Assembly (NCBI GenBank): GCA_030272585.1
Contig: BSYQ01000014.1
Coordinates: forward strand, 186,001-250,000
Direction: 5' to 3'
Source of the DNA: Bryopsis sp. KO-2023
Lineage: Eukaryota > Chlorophyta > Ulvophyceae > Bryopsidales > Bryopsidaceae
DNA length: 64,000 nt
The notes below the pieces were generated by a model that saw nothing but the letters and a program-made list of their open reading frames with translations, was not told the DNA's origin and searched no databases. Position 1 is the stretch's first letter. Each line of letters starts with the position of its first letter. This document shows, one piece after another, positions 31,778-42,846 of this stretch. The translations under genes were made by a program, and so were the position numbers.

Positions 31778-34700
31778 ATGCCTGGTTTTCCACTCTGCGG
31801 GATCGACGTTTTCTTGCTGTCGGGACTCTGTTTCTCGTGGATTTGGACATGTTGCGGAGCCTCCCGTGATCTTCGAGCATTGGTACGAATCAAGACATCC
31901 CTGGACTCCGTAACGCCTAGCAACTCCACAAAGAAGGCCGCCACGCCGCGTGCAGTTCTGATCGGCGGGTGATGTTGCACGGCCGCGGGATCGATGGGTA
32001 GAGTGCTGGCAAGGCTGCTGATTGACATCGCGCCCCTCTGTATCGATTAAGGGTTTTGATGCATGCATCATTCATCCGATTTTCGAAATCGAGGAATCCC
32101 TCCCCCCCCAGCACATCAAATCGCAGTTTCGCTTCGTACGATTTTGTGTGGAGCATGCTCGGTGCTTTTTGTCTTGTTTTACACATGGTTTTGTTTTGGT
32201 TTAATTTTTGTTGGAAATGACATCCAGGAGATGAGGATTGCATCGATGTCAGACAAATTTCTGGAAGGGAAGAGTCATTTTCAGGAGCTCAGTATCGGTG
32301 GGAATGGTGTAATTCTGACTGGATTTTACTTTTATTCACTAGATCATCCAACAGACACAAATGAAAAAAATACAAGAAAGTAAATAGCAACAAAAAGAAT
32401 GAATAAATGTAATGTTGGGTAGAACTTTGTGATGCGTTTTCCTGATTTCAAAAACGAAACTGTTTTGTTTTGGAACAACCATCAAAAACTCATCCCTAAA
32501 CAATGGATGTTATTTTTTTTCACTGTGCATTTTTTTTCTGTGCCAGTCCGGAGAGAGATGGCTTCATTCTTGCCTCCCTCCCAGATTTAAATTTGAACAT
32601 AGCTTCCGACTTTGATTGGGTATCAGTTTTGTTTTTTTTTCCTTCGCTGGTTGCCGAGATTCGACCTCATATGTGCAATCAGGTGACGTCCATCCATCGA
32701 GGTCTCTAGCAGGAGCCGGATTTTCAAACTTTCCGAATTCCTCCGAATTTCCAGATTTTCTGGAAGACTCGAGCTCCCCAAATCTTCCGGAGGACTCCAG
32801 CTTCCCGGAAGCTTCCGACCTCCCAAATTCAAATTCGGAAGCTTCCGACCTCCCAAATTCAAATTCGGAAGCTTCCAACCTCCCAAATTCAAATTCGGAA
32901 GACTCCAACAACTCACGAAGCTTCGTGGAGGAGGCCGATTTAGCAAACATTTTCCAGGATGCCGGTTTTGATGTCGTCTTTTCCCCATCGCCTCCATCGG
33001 AAGCTGTGGATGCACCGGGTCTGTCGGATTTCCCGCATACAGCGGAGCCTCCGGACGAATCTGAATTTTTGGGTGCACCAGGGAGCAGCTCCGATACCCT
33101 GGATGAAGCGGAAGCTCCTGATTGGGAAAAATATCTGGAGGATTCTGTGGACCCAATCGATTACTCTCCGCAATATGATGGATGGCACCACTGGTCGGAT
33201 GATTCTGACAAAGCCCAGACACCGTACGTCAGACTCACACTCATATTTGTTCAAATTTTTTGTGCATCAGAAAAATAAATAATTGTTATTGTTATAATTG
33301 TTGTTTTATTATTTATTTGCTTTTTTATGGTTTCATTGCTTCCTACCATTTTATTCTTTTTTTTTCTACTGGTGATGTCGTTTGCTTTCCTTTCGCTGGG
33401 GGCGTTAACCTTAATCTCCACAGAAATATACTTTTGGAAAAAAAAAAAAATCAAGATAAGCCGATAAACTCTTTTTTTTTTTTTTTTCCGTTGGGAGGAC
33501 CCATTTCCGTGCATAATCCCTTCCCTTCAGTTTTCACTTTGTAAAACAATCGTCCAGAAAACATTGTTCGGTTTATCGTTTATGAGATATCACTCATTTG
33601 CATAGCACGGTACATGGGGTTATGGTACGTTGCATTCCAAAAAACCTGCCGAAAAATAAACAAGTAAGCAGAGTTCTGAAAATTCTTGATTTTTTTTGTT
33701 GGATGAACAGGATTCCTATCATAGTAGTCTCCATGTTTGCTGGTACCATGGTGGTTTGCACAGCAGTGTCCATTTTCCACAGAGTCGAGGTTCGTTTTGA
33801 AATTCTGCACTTCAAAATTACTGTGATTTTTTCATTTTTTTTTTCTCTCCCCAACTTTCGTCTATTTCTGTTCAGAGCAATAATTTTTTTGTTTCGATAT
33901 GATGTTCGTCCAGAAAAAAAAAAAAACAAAAAAAAACAGGATTTAGACCGATACCTAACTCCAGTCAAAAAAAGATAAATAATAAAATAAACCAAAGTGA
34001 ACGGTAAAATAAAGATAAAAATTCATCATACATGTAGACACGGGTAGCCCCACAAGAAAACTAACAAACAAAAAAAACACAAAGTATTTATAATGTTAGT
34101 CATGTGTGAGTTTTTCTTAATCAACTGTTTGAAAAAATTCACAAAGAAAAGAATTTCAAGGTTGCTTTTTGAAATATATATGACATAAAAAAAAAATAGT
34201 TTTTTTTTACTTATACTGTACAAGTGATAGAAATGAGTGGACCTTTTCAACTTCATTCATTATTTAGTTTTTGAATTCTCTTGGAATCTTGTAAAATAGA
34301 GACCCATTTTTTTTTATAAAGAACTCATCCCTCCTCGTGTTCCAAGACCAGATATATATATTATAACCCCCCCCCTCCCCCCCCCAAAAAAAAAGAAAAA
34401 AAGACACTTCCAAATTTTTCTTTGGCTATTTCAGACACCAGTTTGCAGTTTTAACCCCACAAGAAACAATTCTCTTTTTCAGAATCAGGACAGAAAACAA
34501 TATCAAAAGACAAAATGGACAGAAAACAATTTCTATAGATTGTGTAGCTTTGATGTCTTGCATCTTATGGGCGTTATGCTACGCAGGTATCTCGTCTGAG
34601 GAATGCCGCCTTGAGGGGGGATACCCCAACCACACCTCAGGTAGCTGCAGATGAGCCACCACCACCACCTGCACTCGGCACACCAGTTTCAGACTATATC

Positions 34701-34856
34701 TATGGGGTTCCCAGGACTCCCCTCTCACATGCTTACCCCACTGGATCCCGTGGCTGTGGCCCAGGGTTGTCCAGTGAGGAAAATCCGGATGCCGAAGCAG
34801 GAAACCTTACCCCTGCCGGAGAAAATTCTGCCAACGATGGACAAGATGATGAGTAA
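31778..34856 (+). CDS. Single-pass membrane protein A with 30-nt ectodomain repeats (365 aa)
   Basis: Exons 31778-31882, 32228-32306, 32659-33223, 33711-33789 and 34587-34856 join in phases 0, 1, 2 and 0, the same pattern as its paralogue at 36192. Exon 1 is a signal peptide (LLSGLCFSWIWTCC). Exon 3 encodes an acidic Ser/Pro/Phe ectodomain with three tandem 10-residue units (ASDLPNSNSE). Exon 4 encodes the membrane segment (IPIIVVSMFAGTMVVCTAVS). The last exon gives a cytoplasmic tail with basic, Pro-rich and acidic parts. The start differs from the paralogue, whose aligned ATG is CTG here. An alternative exon 3 start is 32683. The exon 4 donor (gttcgt) is weak; without splicing there, another short tail is possible. 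Function unknown; a surface or wall-linked glycoprotein is a guess. Confidence 0.65.
32815..32904 (+). repeat. 30-nt coding tandem repeat in membrane protein A
   Basis: Three copies of GAAGCTTCCGACCTCCCAAA-type 30-base units, nearly identical, each encoding 10 residues and preserving the frame. Confidence 0.9.
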
Positions 34857-36098
34857 GAGAGAGCCTATCTTGGGGCGGTTTTCTGGTAAAATTTCAGGAG
34901 GGGGGGTTAGGGGGTGGAGATGAGGTCTGATTTTGTTGGCTGGGTGTGTGTGGGAAAATCAGTAGGGAAAGAATCAGCATCAACCCTCATTCAACAAGTA
35001 TTTGCCGGTCAATCAAGCCACGGCATCTAAAGCACCGTTTTTAACAATTAAATCAATTTTTTTTACCTAGGAGATATCATTTTACTGACTACATTAAGGG
35101 ATGGGGGGGGGGGTGAACATTACCGTATGGGTCGTTGCATTGCAATATCAACAGTGATGATGTGTCTATCAAGAAAAAACAAATTGCTAAGGGTTCAAAT
35201 CATTGAGTTTTTTGGTTCGTGACATGTAAGTTAGTTAGTCAGTTGCTGAGAGCAGAAAAATTGTAAAAATAAATTTTCATTTCAATGCTGTTGGATAATC
35301 TTCGAACAGAATGCTCCAGACTTGTTTTTTTTTTGGAGGGGGTTGGAGCATTGGTTTTTTAAAGAATTATTCGCTTGCTTCAAAAAACATTTCGAACTCG
35401 ATCACCTTTCTTAACGAACATTCGCACACACAGATTCCCTTTGAACGCTTCGTCCAGCACCAACAGTGTTTTCTTGCGGGCATAAGCCTCTGACAATCCA
35501 GCCCCGGATTTTCTTCGCGAACAAAAAAAAAACAAAAAGAAAACAAAAACACGGTTCAAAACATTAGTCCCCTGATCCATTCGCTGTCGCAAAGAAAAGG
35601 ACTTCGCGTGTGTGTTATCAGCAGAGAAAAAACATATTCACAAACAAGACAAAAACCATACGCACAAACATAACATCGATGGATATCCGAACCCCCACAG
35701 CCATTTTCGTCCCCCTTCCCACGACACTCCGTTGTATCGCATTGCGTTTATGCGTTTTGTTCTTTTTCTTTGACCATCTGGACGAGAAAAACACTCCAGA
35801 CTTCAACACAAGCGAAACTGCATGTAGCAACACATATCCAACACGCGCGTCATGCACGTGCACCGCACTCAGCCGCCACTACGCCACACTTAAACCTCAG
35901 CGTCATACACTAACATACCGTACCATAGGTATGATGTTGCAGCGAAGTAGCACGAAGTGCAGGTTCCAACCACGGTCCTACTCCCGTCAGCCACACACGC
36001 CCATACATGCATTGGAATGAACCGCTCGTCCCTGATTCGAAGGGACCCCCCTCCGTACACTTCCTCTCCACCTTCGCGCTGGATCAAGACACGAACCG
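34857..36098. other. Spacer between the two membrane-protein genes
   Basis: No gene seen. A plus-strand open frame (35610-36020) is Thr-rich and not conserved upstream of gene A, so it is unlikely to be real. The last ~200 bases resemble the sequence upstream of gene A and act as a probable promoter. Confidence 0.45.
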
Positions 36099-36105
36099 TA
36101 TAAAA
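36099..36105 (+). promoter_or_regulatory. TATA box of membrane protein B
   Basis: TATAAAA lies 87 bases before the ATG at 36192, a spacing that leaves room for a start site and a ~60-base leader. Confidence 0.5.
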
Positions 36106-36191
36106 CAGTGGGCGGAAAACACCCGGTCGCAAAAGTTTGTTTACTGTGAACGCCGTAGTATATATATTCAGTTATGTTTTTACGCGACAAG

Positions 36192-38694
36192 ATGTTCGGG
36201 TTTTTTATGTCGGGACTCTGTTTCTCGTGGATTTGTGCATGCGTTGGAGCCTCGCGGGGTCTGCGGGCGTTGGTACGGAATTTCGATTCCAATCGCAAAG
36301 ATGGTGGTCGACATCTTGCGCTTACTCCTCGCTCATGTCTGGAATCTTAGTAATATCTTTCTGATTTTCGCTTATTGGCACCACATCACATCAGGGCATC
36401 CCACTGTTCATTATCCTCTGCACTGCCATGATTTTGCGTAGTTTTGCGATAAATTTTCGTGCACGTGTGTGTGTGCATGGATTTTGGGTAGTTTTGTCTT
36501 CTGAACGTAAATTCACAGTTTTGTTTTGGTTATCTTGAACTGAAGGATCTCAAGGAGATGCAGCTGGGGTCAATGTCAGACGAATTGCTGGATGGCTCAG
36601 TGGAGAAATCCTTGGGGGCAAGGGACAGCCAAAGCAGCAATGGTAAAAATGTCATTCGAAAAAATGTCGCACTTTGAGGGATGATCCATCAATTACGTAG
36701 GTTTTTTTTTCTTGTTGCTACATTTTGCAATGCAATTATGAAGAGTGAGGGTTCATTTGAATTCTCCCTCCCCTCCTCCCCCAAGGCACATGCACACACA
36801 CAACACCTCATTGATCTTCGTGTGGTCTGCAGGAATGTCTCTCGATGGGTGGTCATCAACTTCCAAAAAAGGGAATCTGAAAAAAGCAGCCGAGGGCCAC
36901 CCTCCATCGAGGTCCCTCACACAACTCGAATTTTCGAGCTTTCCGGATTCCTCTGGATTTTCGAGCTTTCCGGATTCCTCTGAATTTCCCAGCTTTTCGA
37001 GCTCATCTGAGTTTCCAGCCGGCTTTCCGAGCACGTCTGAATTTCCATCCAGCTTTGTGAGCACATCTGAATTTCCAGCCGGCTTTTCGAGCTCATCTGA
37101 ATTTCCAGCCGGCTTTCCAAGCACATCTGAATTTCCAGCCGGCTTTCCGAGCTCATCTGAATTTCCAGCCGGCTTTCCAAGCACATCTGAATTTCCAGCC
37201 GGCTTTCCGAGCACATCTGAATTTCCAGCCGGCTTTCCAAGCACATCTGAATTTCCAGCCAGCTTTGTGAGCTCATCTGGATTTCAAGATTCTACGGATT
37301 CTTCGGATTCGTTTCCGTTTACGGCCTCATCTTTGGTTCCTGATTTTTCTGAATCTTCAGATTCTTTGCAGGAGTCTGACTTTTCAGAATCTGAGGTGGA
37401 CACTGATGGCCCTGGATTCCAACAATTTGTGGAAGATTCGGGTTTCTCCGAGGCTCAGAAAGAAGCGTTTAATGTGTGGGTGGGTCATGTCAAGAAGAGT
37501 AAGAAACGGTGAGTCAAAACCCATTGATTAATATTCCTGCCAATATTGGTGCTGTTCATCGCAATTTTTTAAATATTGTTCAGCTGCTGTGTTTCTGTTT
37601 CTGTTTTTTTTTTCTTTTTTTTCGGGTGGTTGGTGTGTGTCTTATGAAAAAAAAAAGATTCGATCTATCCTGAGATGAGCCGTTGGAAGGGGTTTTCTTA
37701 TTTTAAAAAAAGTGCAATGATACTTCTTGTTTTCTTTTTGGTTCAAAAAAACTCGGATTAATCAGAAAAAGAGTATGTATCAATTTGCCTTTTTCATTCT
37801 ATTTTTTTATTTATTTATTTTTTATTTATTTTTAACATTACCCATAAAATAAAATAAAAACCCCCTCCAAAACAGTAGTTTGTTTTTTAATTCAAGCCTC
37901 ATCTAAATTTATTGTGCTTGGTCCCCTTGGTTGACTAATTTTTTTGAAGGGAAATAAAAAAACAGCCAAAAGCATAATAAAAAAAAAGGAAAAAAAGAAA
38001 GCTGGTATGCACGCAAAACACCTGAAATGGACCTCAATCTGAACCAAGCAAATGTCTGACTGAATTCTTGCTGCCATAATGTAGATCGGACAGGGATATC
38101 ATCCTAATAGTCTGTTTGACTGTCGGCCCTGGTTTGGTGATCATAATAGGAGCCACTATCTTCTTGATCAAGGTATGTTTCAACCGAAGAAAAAAAAACA
38201 AAAAAATAAATAAACTTTTGTGTCTGGGTGTTTTATTCTCAACAGTTGATTTTCTATTGTTAACTTTCTCATTTTTTTTCAGCTTCATTTTTTTTTGGGT
38301 TTTTCAGATTTTGATAAAATTCATCATGGAGCATTGACCCATTTCTAGTTTCAAACATATATATATATATATATATTTTTTTATAGATTTGGGTTTAATT
38401 TTGTTTTTTTAATTATTTTTCTGTGAAAGTTCCATCTACTAATTCAGATCTCTCTCAAAACGAAACCCAAAGAATCCCATGTTCAGAAAAAAAAATGAAG
38501 GAAAATAGATGAAAAAAATTATTGGACTTTCTAAAATCAACTAAATATATCTATATGTACATGTTGTGCATGAGTGTCAGTCATGGGTGGTGCAGAGATC
38601 TCGACAGAAAAAATCAAAGGCCACATTCACGATTCAGCAAGACCCTTACCCCACCGCACCTCCAAGATTTGAAACGCCAGCTGGAGGTCGATAA
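36192..38694 (+). CDS. Single-pass membrane protein B, paralogue of A, with expanded decapeptide repeats (343 aa)
   Basis: Exons 36192-36272, 36555-36642, 36833-37508, 38085-38172 and 38596-38694 join in phases 0, 1, 2 and 0, matching gene A. Exon 1 is a signal peptide sharing SGLCFSW...GAS-R-LRAL with A. Exon 2 shares EM...SMSD-L-G. The ectodomain starts PPSRSL as in A and contains about ten 10-residue units of the type SEFPAGFPST, followed by an acidic Ser/Asp region. Exon 4 gives SDRDIILIVCLTV...IIIGATIFLIK, the membrane segment. The preferred last exon adds a basic tail (RSRQKKSK) ending in GGR, in line with the positive-inside rule. An alternative last exon at 38308-38337 (ILIKFIMEH) also fits the phase, so two tails may be made by alternative splicing. 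Role unknown. Confidence 0.7.
36984..37284 (+). repeat. 30-nt coding minisatellite in membrane protein B
   Basis: About ten 30-base units centred on TCTGAATTTCCAGCCGGCTT, differing by a few bases (GAGCACA/GAGCTCA, CCG/CCA). The near-identity implies recent expansion or homogenisation. Likely polymorphic in copy number. Confidence 0.95.
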
Positions 38695-39869
38695 AATTTC
38701 GCTGCTGATGAGAAGGAAATTTCGGCAGTGGTTATTATTAACACGATGGATACGACGGTTCAGAAAAAAAAAAAAAAAAAAAATCCTGTGGGGTAGTTTT
38801 CCAGTTCACTAAATTTGGAGATATCGTTTTCATCATTTCATTATTGCGATTCGCACCGTATATTTAGTTATTTCTTTTTCACTCCATTTTTTGGATTCCT
38901 CCAAATTTAGATTTTTTTTAAATATTTTTTTGGAAATTAGAATGTATAATATCTTGATCGTATTGCAAGATCAGCAGCGATGGTGGTGTTCTAACCAGAG
39001 GGGAAAAAGAACCTAATTTTTTTCACAGGGTTTCGAAATATCGATTTTATTTTATTTTTCGTGGCGTCAGTGTTATAACGGTTAATCGCCGCACAAGCGG
39101 TTAAGATTGTAAATCAAATTTCATTTCGATGTTGGGCCACCTTTATTTGATGAGTGTGTGTGTGTTAATTTTCAATGCTGGATTTTTTTATTTTATTTTA
39201 TTTTATTTTATTTTTTTGTATCCATCCAATGGGGTCGAGAACAAAAAAAGGAAAGATAATTTATAAATACTTGAATTGGGCTGGTTGATAGTAGTTTTTG
39301 ACATTTGTAAAATGAAACTGTGTGAAAAGATCTTTTCAGGTGAGGCAAAATTCAAACCAGGAGGGTTGGTGAAATTCCCTCTGTTTTTATTTGCAGAACT
39401 CAGCAAAAGGAGGCCATCGCACCCCATGATGCCAGAACCCCCCCCATATTTTTTTTCATTAAAAAAATATGGACTATTTGCATCGGTCTTGGTGCAGCTC
39501 AGTATCGATGAGCAAACATGAAAAAATTATTTGTAGGAGAAATGCAGATTTAAAAAACAAAATGAATGAAAGAAAGAAAGAAAGAAGAAAATGAAATAAT
39601 TTCTATTGTGAAATCGAACGAAGATGGAATACAAAAGAAGGAATATGTCAAAAACAAGGAATTTGGCATTCATCTTTTGCACATGAAAAATTCTGAGTCC
39701 CAGAATTCCTGCAAAACATTCCCATTGGATGTTTCGGTTGGGAATTTCATCGTGCTGAAATTTCTCGACCAACCGAACCACCCAGTCGGACAAAATTCGT
39801 CATAACAGGATTTCGCGCGCGCGACCGAGGAATATTATTTTTTTTGCTTGTTATATTTTGGGGTAAACG
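38695..39869. other. Spacer upstream of the AP2-like gene
   Basis: AT-rich with homopolymers; a (TTTTA)n stretch lies near 39186-39212. A 79-codon frame at 39566-39805 has fairly protein-like composition in its second half but no motif or splice partner. The 30 bases before 39870 are T-rich leader. Confidence 0.45.
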
Positions 39870-42288
39870 ATGCGTGGAAATACCAAGAAGAAGAAAGGTC
39901 TGTTCGGTGCGCTGTACGAAGACAACTGGCTGGAAATGGGTTTGAGTTGCTTGGGCCAGCGCCCTCCGATCAAAAGGGCTCGTTGCGAAAAGGGTTCAGG
40001 AAGCGATGGCGCGCAGGAGGTCCAACAATCGACCAAAAAGAAGAGAAAGAGTGAGGAGTGAGTTGGCTTTTTTTTTCCCCTTTATTTTTCTGTGTTAATA
40101 GGAAGACTGGGCCCCATCGAGTATCTTGACAGTGACTTTAAAATAAAAAAAATGTTGCTTTTTCTTTTCTGTTTAGAAAACTCAGCTCCTGTGCGTCAGT
40201 TTGAAAGAAAAAGAAAAAAATATTGCCCTCAGCAGTGGGGGACCTTGAAAAATCTTTAGAATCGATCATTGTTTTTTTTTTGTGTTTTTTTTCTTGGGGG
40301 GGCATCGGTTGATTGTTTGTTCCACTATTTTCTATTTTGTTTTTTTAATATAGTAGAAAAAGTCATCCATGGAGTGACTGTTTCACATAGGATAGGCAAA
40401 AAAGCTTTTTTTTTTCAGAATTCAGGTTTACGGGTTCTGGTGGAGTTTCGTGAAATAATCTACAAGGCGACAAATTATTAATTTATTAAAAACAAATTTT
40501 TTTTGGAGGAAGAGTGACGTAATTCAAAGAGTGAGTACGGGGATCTCGATTTATTATCAATAGAGTGGTGGGCCCATGTCAGTCATTGCTCAGTAGATGC
40601 CCCCTCCACCCCAAAAAAACCAAAAACCAAAAAAAAAACAAGAGAATAATAAAAAAATAATAATACTTAAGAATCACAATAAATAGATGCACAAATTCCT
40701 CGAGTGTTTTTCTCTTTTGTTGCAAACTCAGCCATAAAAACTGCATTTTTCCAGGGGTGGCGGTGAGACATCGACACCAGTCAGAAAATGGCGTCTGAAA
40801 TCGACACCAGACCCCCCAGAGATGCTGCCGAGCGGAGGGGGGGGCTCCAAGAAATACAAGGGCGTCTGCTTTTGCAAACGCATCAACAAGTATCGATCGA
40901 CCCTGACTCTGCCATCGAGGTCCATCTTCGACTCCTTGCCAACTCAGCCAGCGAGATCTTTAAAGGGGGGAGCTCTTGCGCTGGGCACTTACCCGACACC
41001 AGAAGAAGCTGCAAAAGCCAGGGACTTGGCGATACTCGCCTTGGACATCATTGACGAGGAGAATTCCCGATACGATTTGACGAGGGCAAGTTTGCTGCAT
41101 TTCCCCGACGAAAAACACCCAAAAGAGTCCATCGACCTCATGCGCCAGTTCATTTTTGCGGAGGAGACATACATCAAGGTTCGATCGGTGGCTTGGTGTG
41201 TGCATACGGTCAGTTTCAGGAGGCGGCGGCTGGGGTCGTACGAAACCTCGAGGGAAGCTGCCATGTGCTACGATAAAGCTTGCCTGGCGGTGTTCGGGAT
41301 GGACTACAAGGGGTCGCTCAATTTCAATGCGACTGCGTACGAGGAGGGGGAGGTTTTCTGCATGTACAAATTTTTGGTGAAAAAAATGGGGTTCCAGCGG
41401 CTCAAGTCCATCGTGACTTCCGAGAGTGAAGGGGTTGCTTTGAGCGGGTTTAAGATGTTCTGTCCAATTTTCCGGCAAGGGTTGACTGTGCGAATCGGGG
41501 TGTACCCAACCATGCGTTCAGCGATGCGTGCGTACGATCTGACCAGGCTGGCGTTTCGTTTTCTGCTGTCGAGAAAGAGCAATTTCCCAGGGACAGCTTA
41601 CACGCAGGCGGAGATCGACGATTTTCGGCACAAAACGGAAGTGAATTTCCCAGACGAGGTGAAAGAGATGCTCACCGTTTTTTCTTTGATTCGACCTTCG
41701 GCCAGTTCCATAATCGATCGAGCCTTCAAGAAAGTCGAGTGCAAAGCGAGAAACGGAGTGGGGTGCACCTGGGATTTTGAACCCACAAAGTCAGACTCAG
41801 AGAATGGAGCGAGGTGCGCCAGGGAGGAACCCACAAAGTCAGACTCAGAGAATGGTACTGATTCGACGGGGCCATCTGATTTAAGTGATGGTGAATCAAG
41901 TGGTGAGTCGAGTGAAGGGCCGAGCGTTGACTCTCTCCAGGGGGGGGCATCTCCAAGCAGATCGCCGGAAGGCTTTGAGCACCTCTCAGTCGATTTCGTG
42001 AGTATGCCCTGTGCAAAAGACGAACCTGTGGAGGCGGCAGTTGGAGTGGCGTTTTCCAAGGTTTCAGAATGCGATGGTGGGGATTTCGAGTGGGGGTATC
42101 GTGGAGGTGGTGTTGCAAAAGCGGAGCCGCTGGAGTCTAGGATGGGTGTGATTGATGTTGGGTCAGTTCGGCTAAGGGAGGTGGACGATAGGTCGGTTCG
42201 GCTAGGGGAGGGGGCGTCTTTTGACTGCGAGGGTGTGGATGTAAAGCAAGAAGATGGGGGTTTAAAGGAGGAAGAGCGGAGCTCTTAG
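39870..42288 (+). CDS. AP2/ERF-like transcription factor with three AP2-type repeats (573 aa)
   Basis: Exon 1 (39870-40057) ends GA/gtgagt in phase 2 and joins exon 2 (40755-42288, ccag acceptor). Reading through the donor instead stops at once. Exon 1 encodes a basic start and a nuclear-localisation-like KKKRKSEE. Exon 2 holds three AP2-like repeats: about 97-175 (YKGV..KR-NKYRS ... LGTYPTPEEAAKARDLA), 203-255 (LGSYETSREAAMCYDKACL) and 280-343 (IGVYPTMRSAMRAYDLTRL). Each has the strand-then-helix pattern of the family, in which a three-stranded sheet contacts DNA; the second and third are more divergent. The C-terminal ~230 residues are acidic and Ser-rich, typical of an activation region, with an internal PTKSDSENG duplication. 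It probably regulates transcription in the nucleus. Targets cannot be inferred. Confidence 0.9.
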
Positions 42289-42846
42289 TTTTTGCGTTTT
42301 GTATAAAAGGTCGGAGGGTTGGCAAGACTGTAATGAAAGGATGGTGTACATCTGGATGGTTTTTCGAATGTCAGTCCAAATCATCGACCATGCGTCAGAC
42401 CCTGGGCAAAACGATCATGAACGAGAAATTCACGAGGTGGGTCAGCATGCGAAACACCCTGGCGACCCCCCAACCCCCAGCAATCCAACCTGACGCTTTT
42501 ACGTCAAACCAAACCAAAAATTACATGCTTTTACGTCAGCAGTAGCTTTCTCTTTCATCTCCGACCTTCCCGGATGGAATGATAAGACGTCGAGGGGCGA
42601 AAAACGCTATGACGGACAGTCGCACCCCCCTCAGCGTCACATCATTTCCATCTTTCACGGCATAAGTTCCCCCCTACTTATTCGAGGTCGCGGTGCCCAA
42701 CGACAGCAAATTCAACACCTGCGAATCGTCTGTTCTACTTCTTCTTTGGAAATCCCCCTTCTGCTGTATCACTGTTGCTTGCCCCTTTCCAGCTGGTTTT
42801 TCCATCGAGTTTGAGTTCACAGATTTCCTTTCAAAAATTCCGAACA
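42289..42846. other. Intergenic region with promoter-like motifs of the 42847 gene
   Basis: No credible gene. It contains the 3' end of the AP2-like transcription unit and, from about 42490, paired ACGTCA motifs and the 22-bp element shared with the 16253 gene. Confidence 0.5.
42491..42538 (+). promoter_or_regulatory. Paired CRE-like sites and shared 22-bp element
   Basis: GCTTTTACGTCA occurs twice (42495-42506 and 42527-42538). The first also forms TGACG...CGTCA with bases 42491-42495. TTACGTCA is a typical bZIP (CRE/ACGT) core. Between the copies lies the 22-bp sequence (42506-42527) that is identical at 15988-16009. It sits ~320 bases upstream of the ATG at 42847. Function is inferred from the arrangement. 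Confidence 0.5.

Noticed and set aside
34484..34656. Alternative terminal exon with hydrophobic segment (TISIDCVALMSCILWALCYA)
   Set aside because: It has an acceptor and an open frame, but the phase-0 exon from 34587 continues protein A with a better tail, so this reading was not adopted.
36984..37284. CRISPR-like array
   Set aside because: The units are contiguous 30-base coding repeats without spacers, in a eukaryotic gene.
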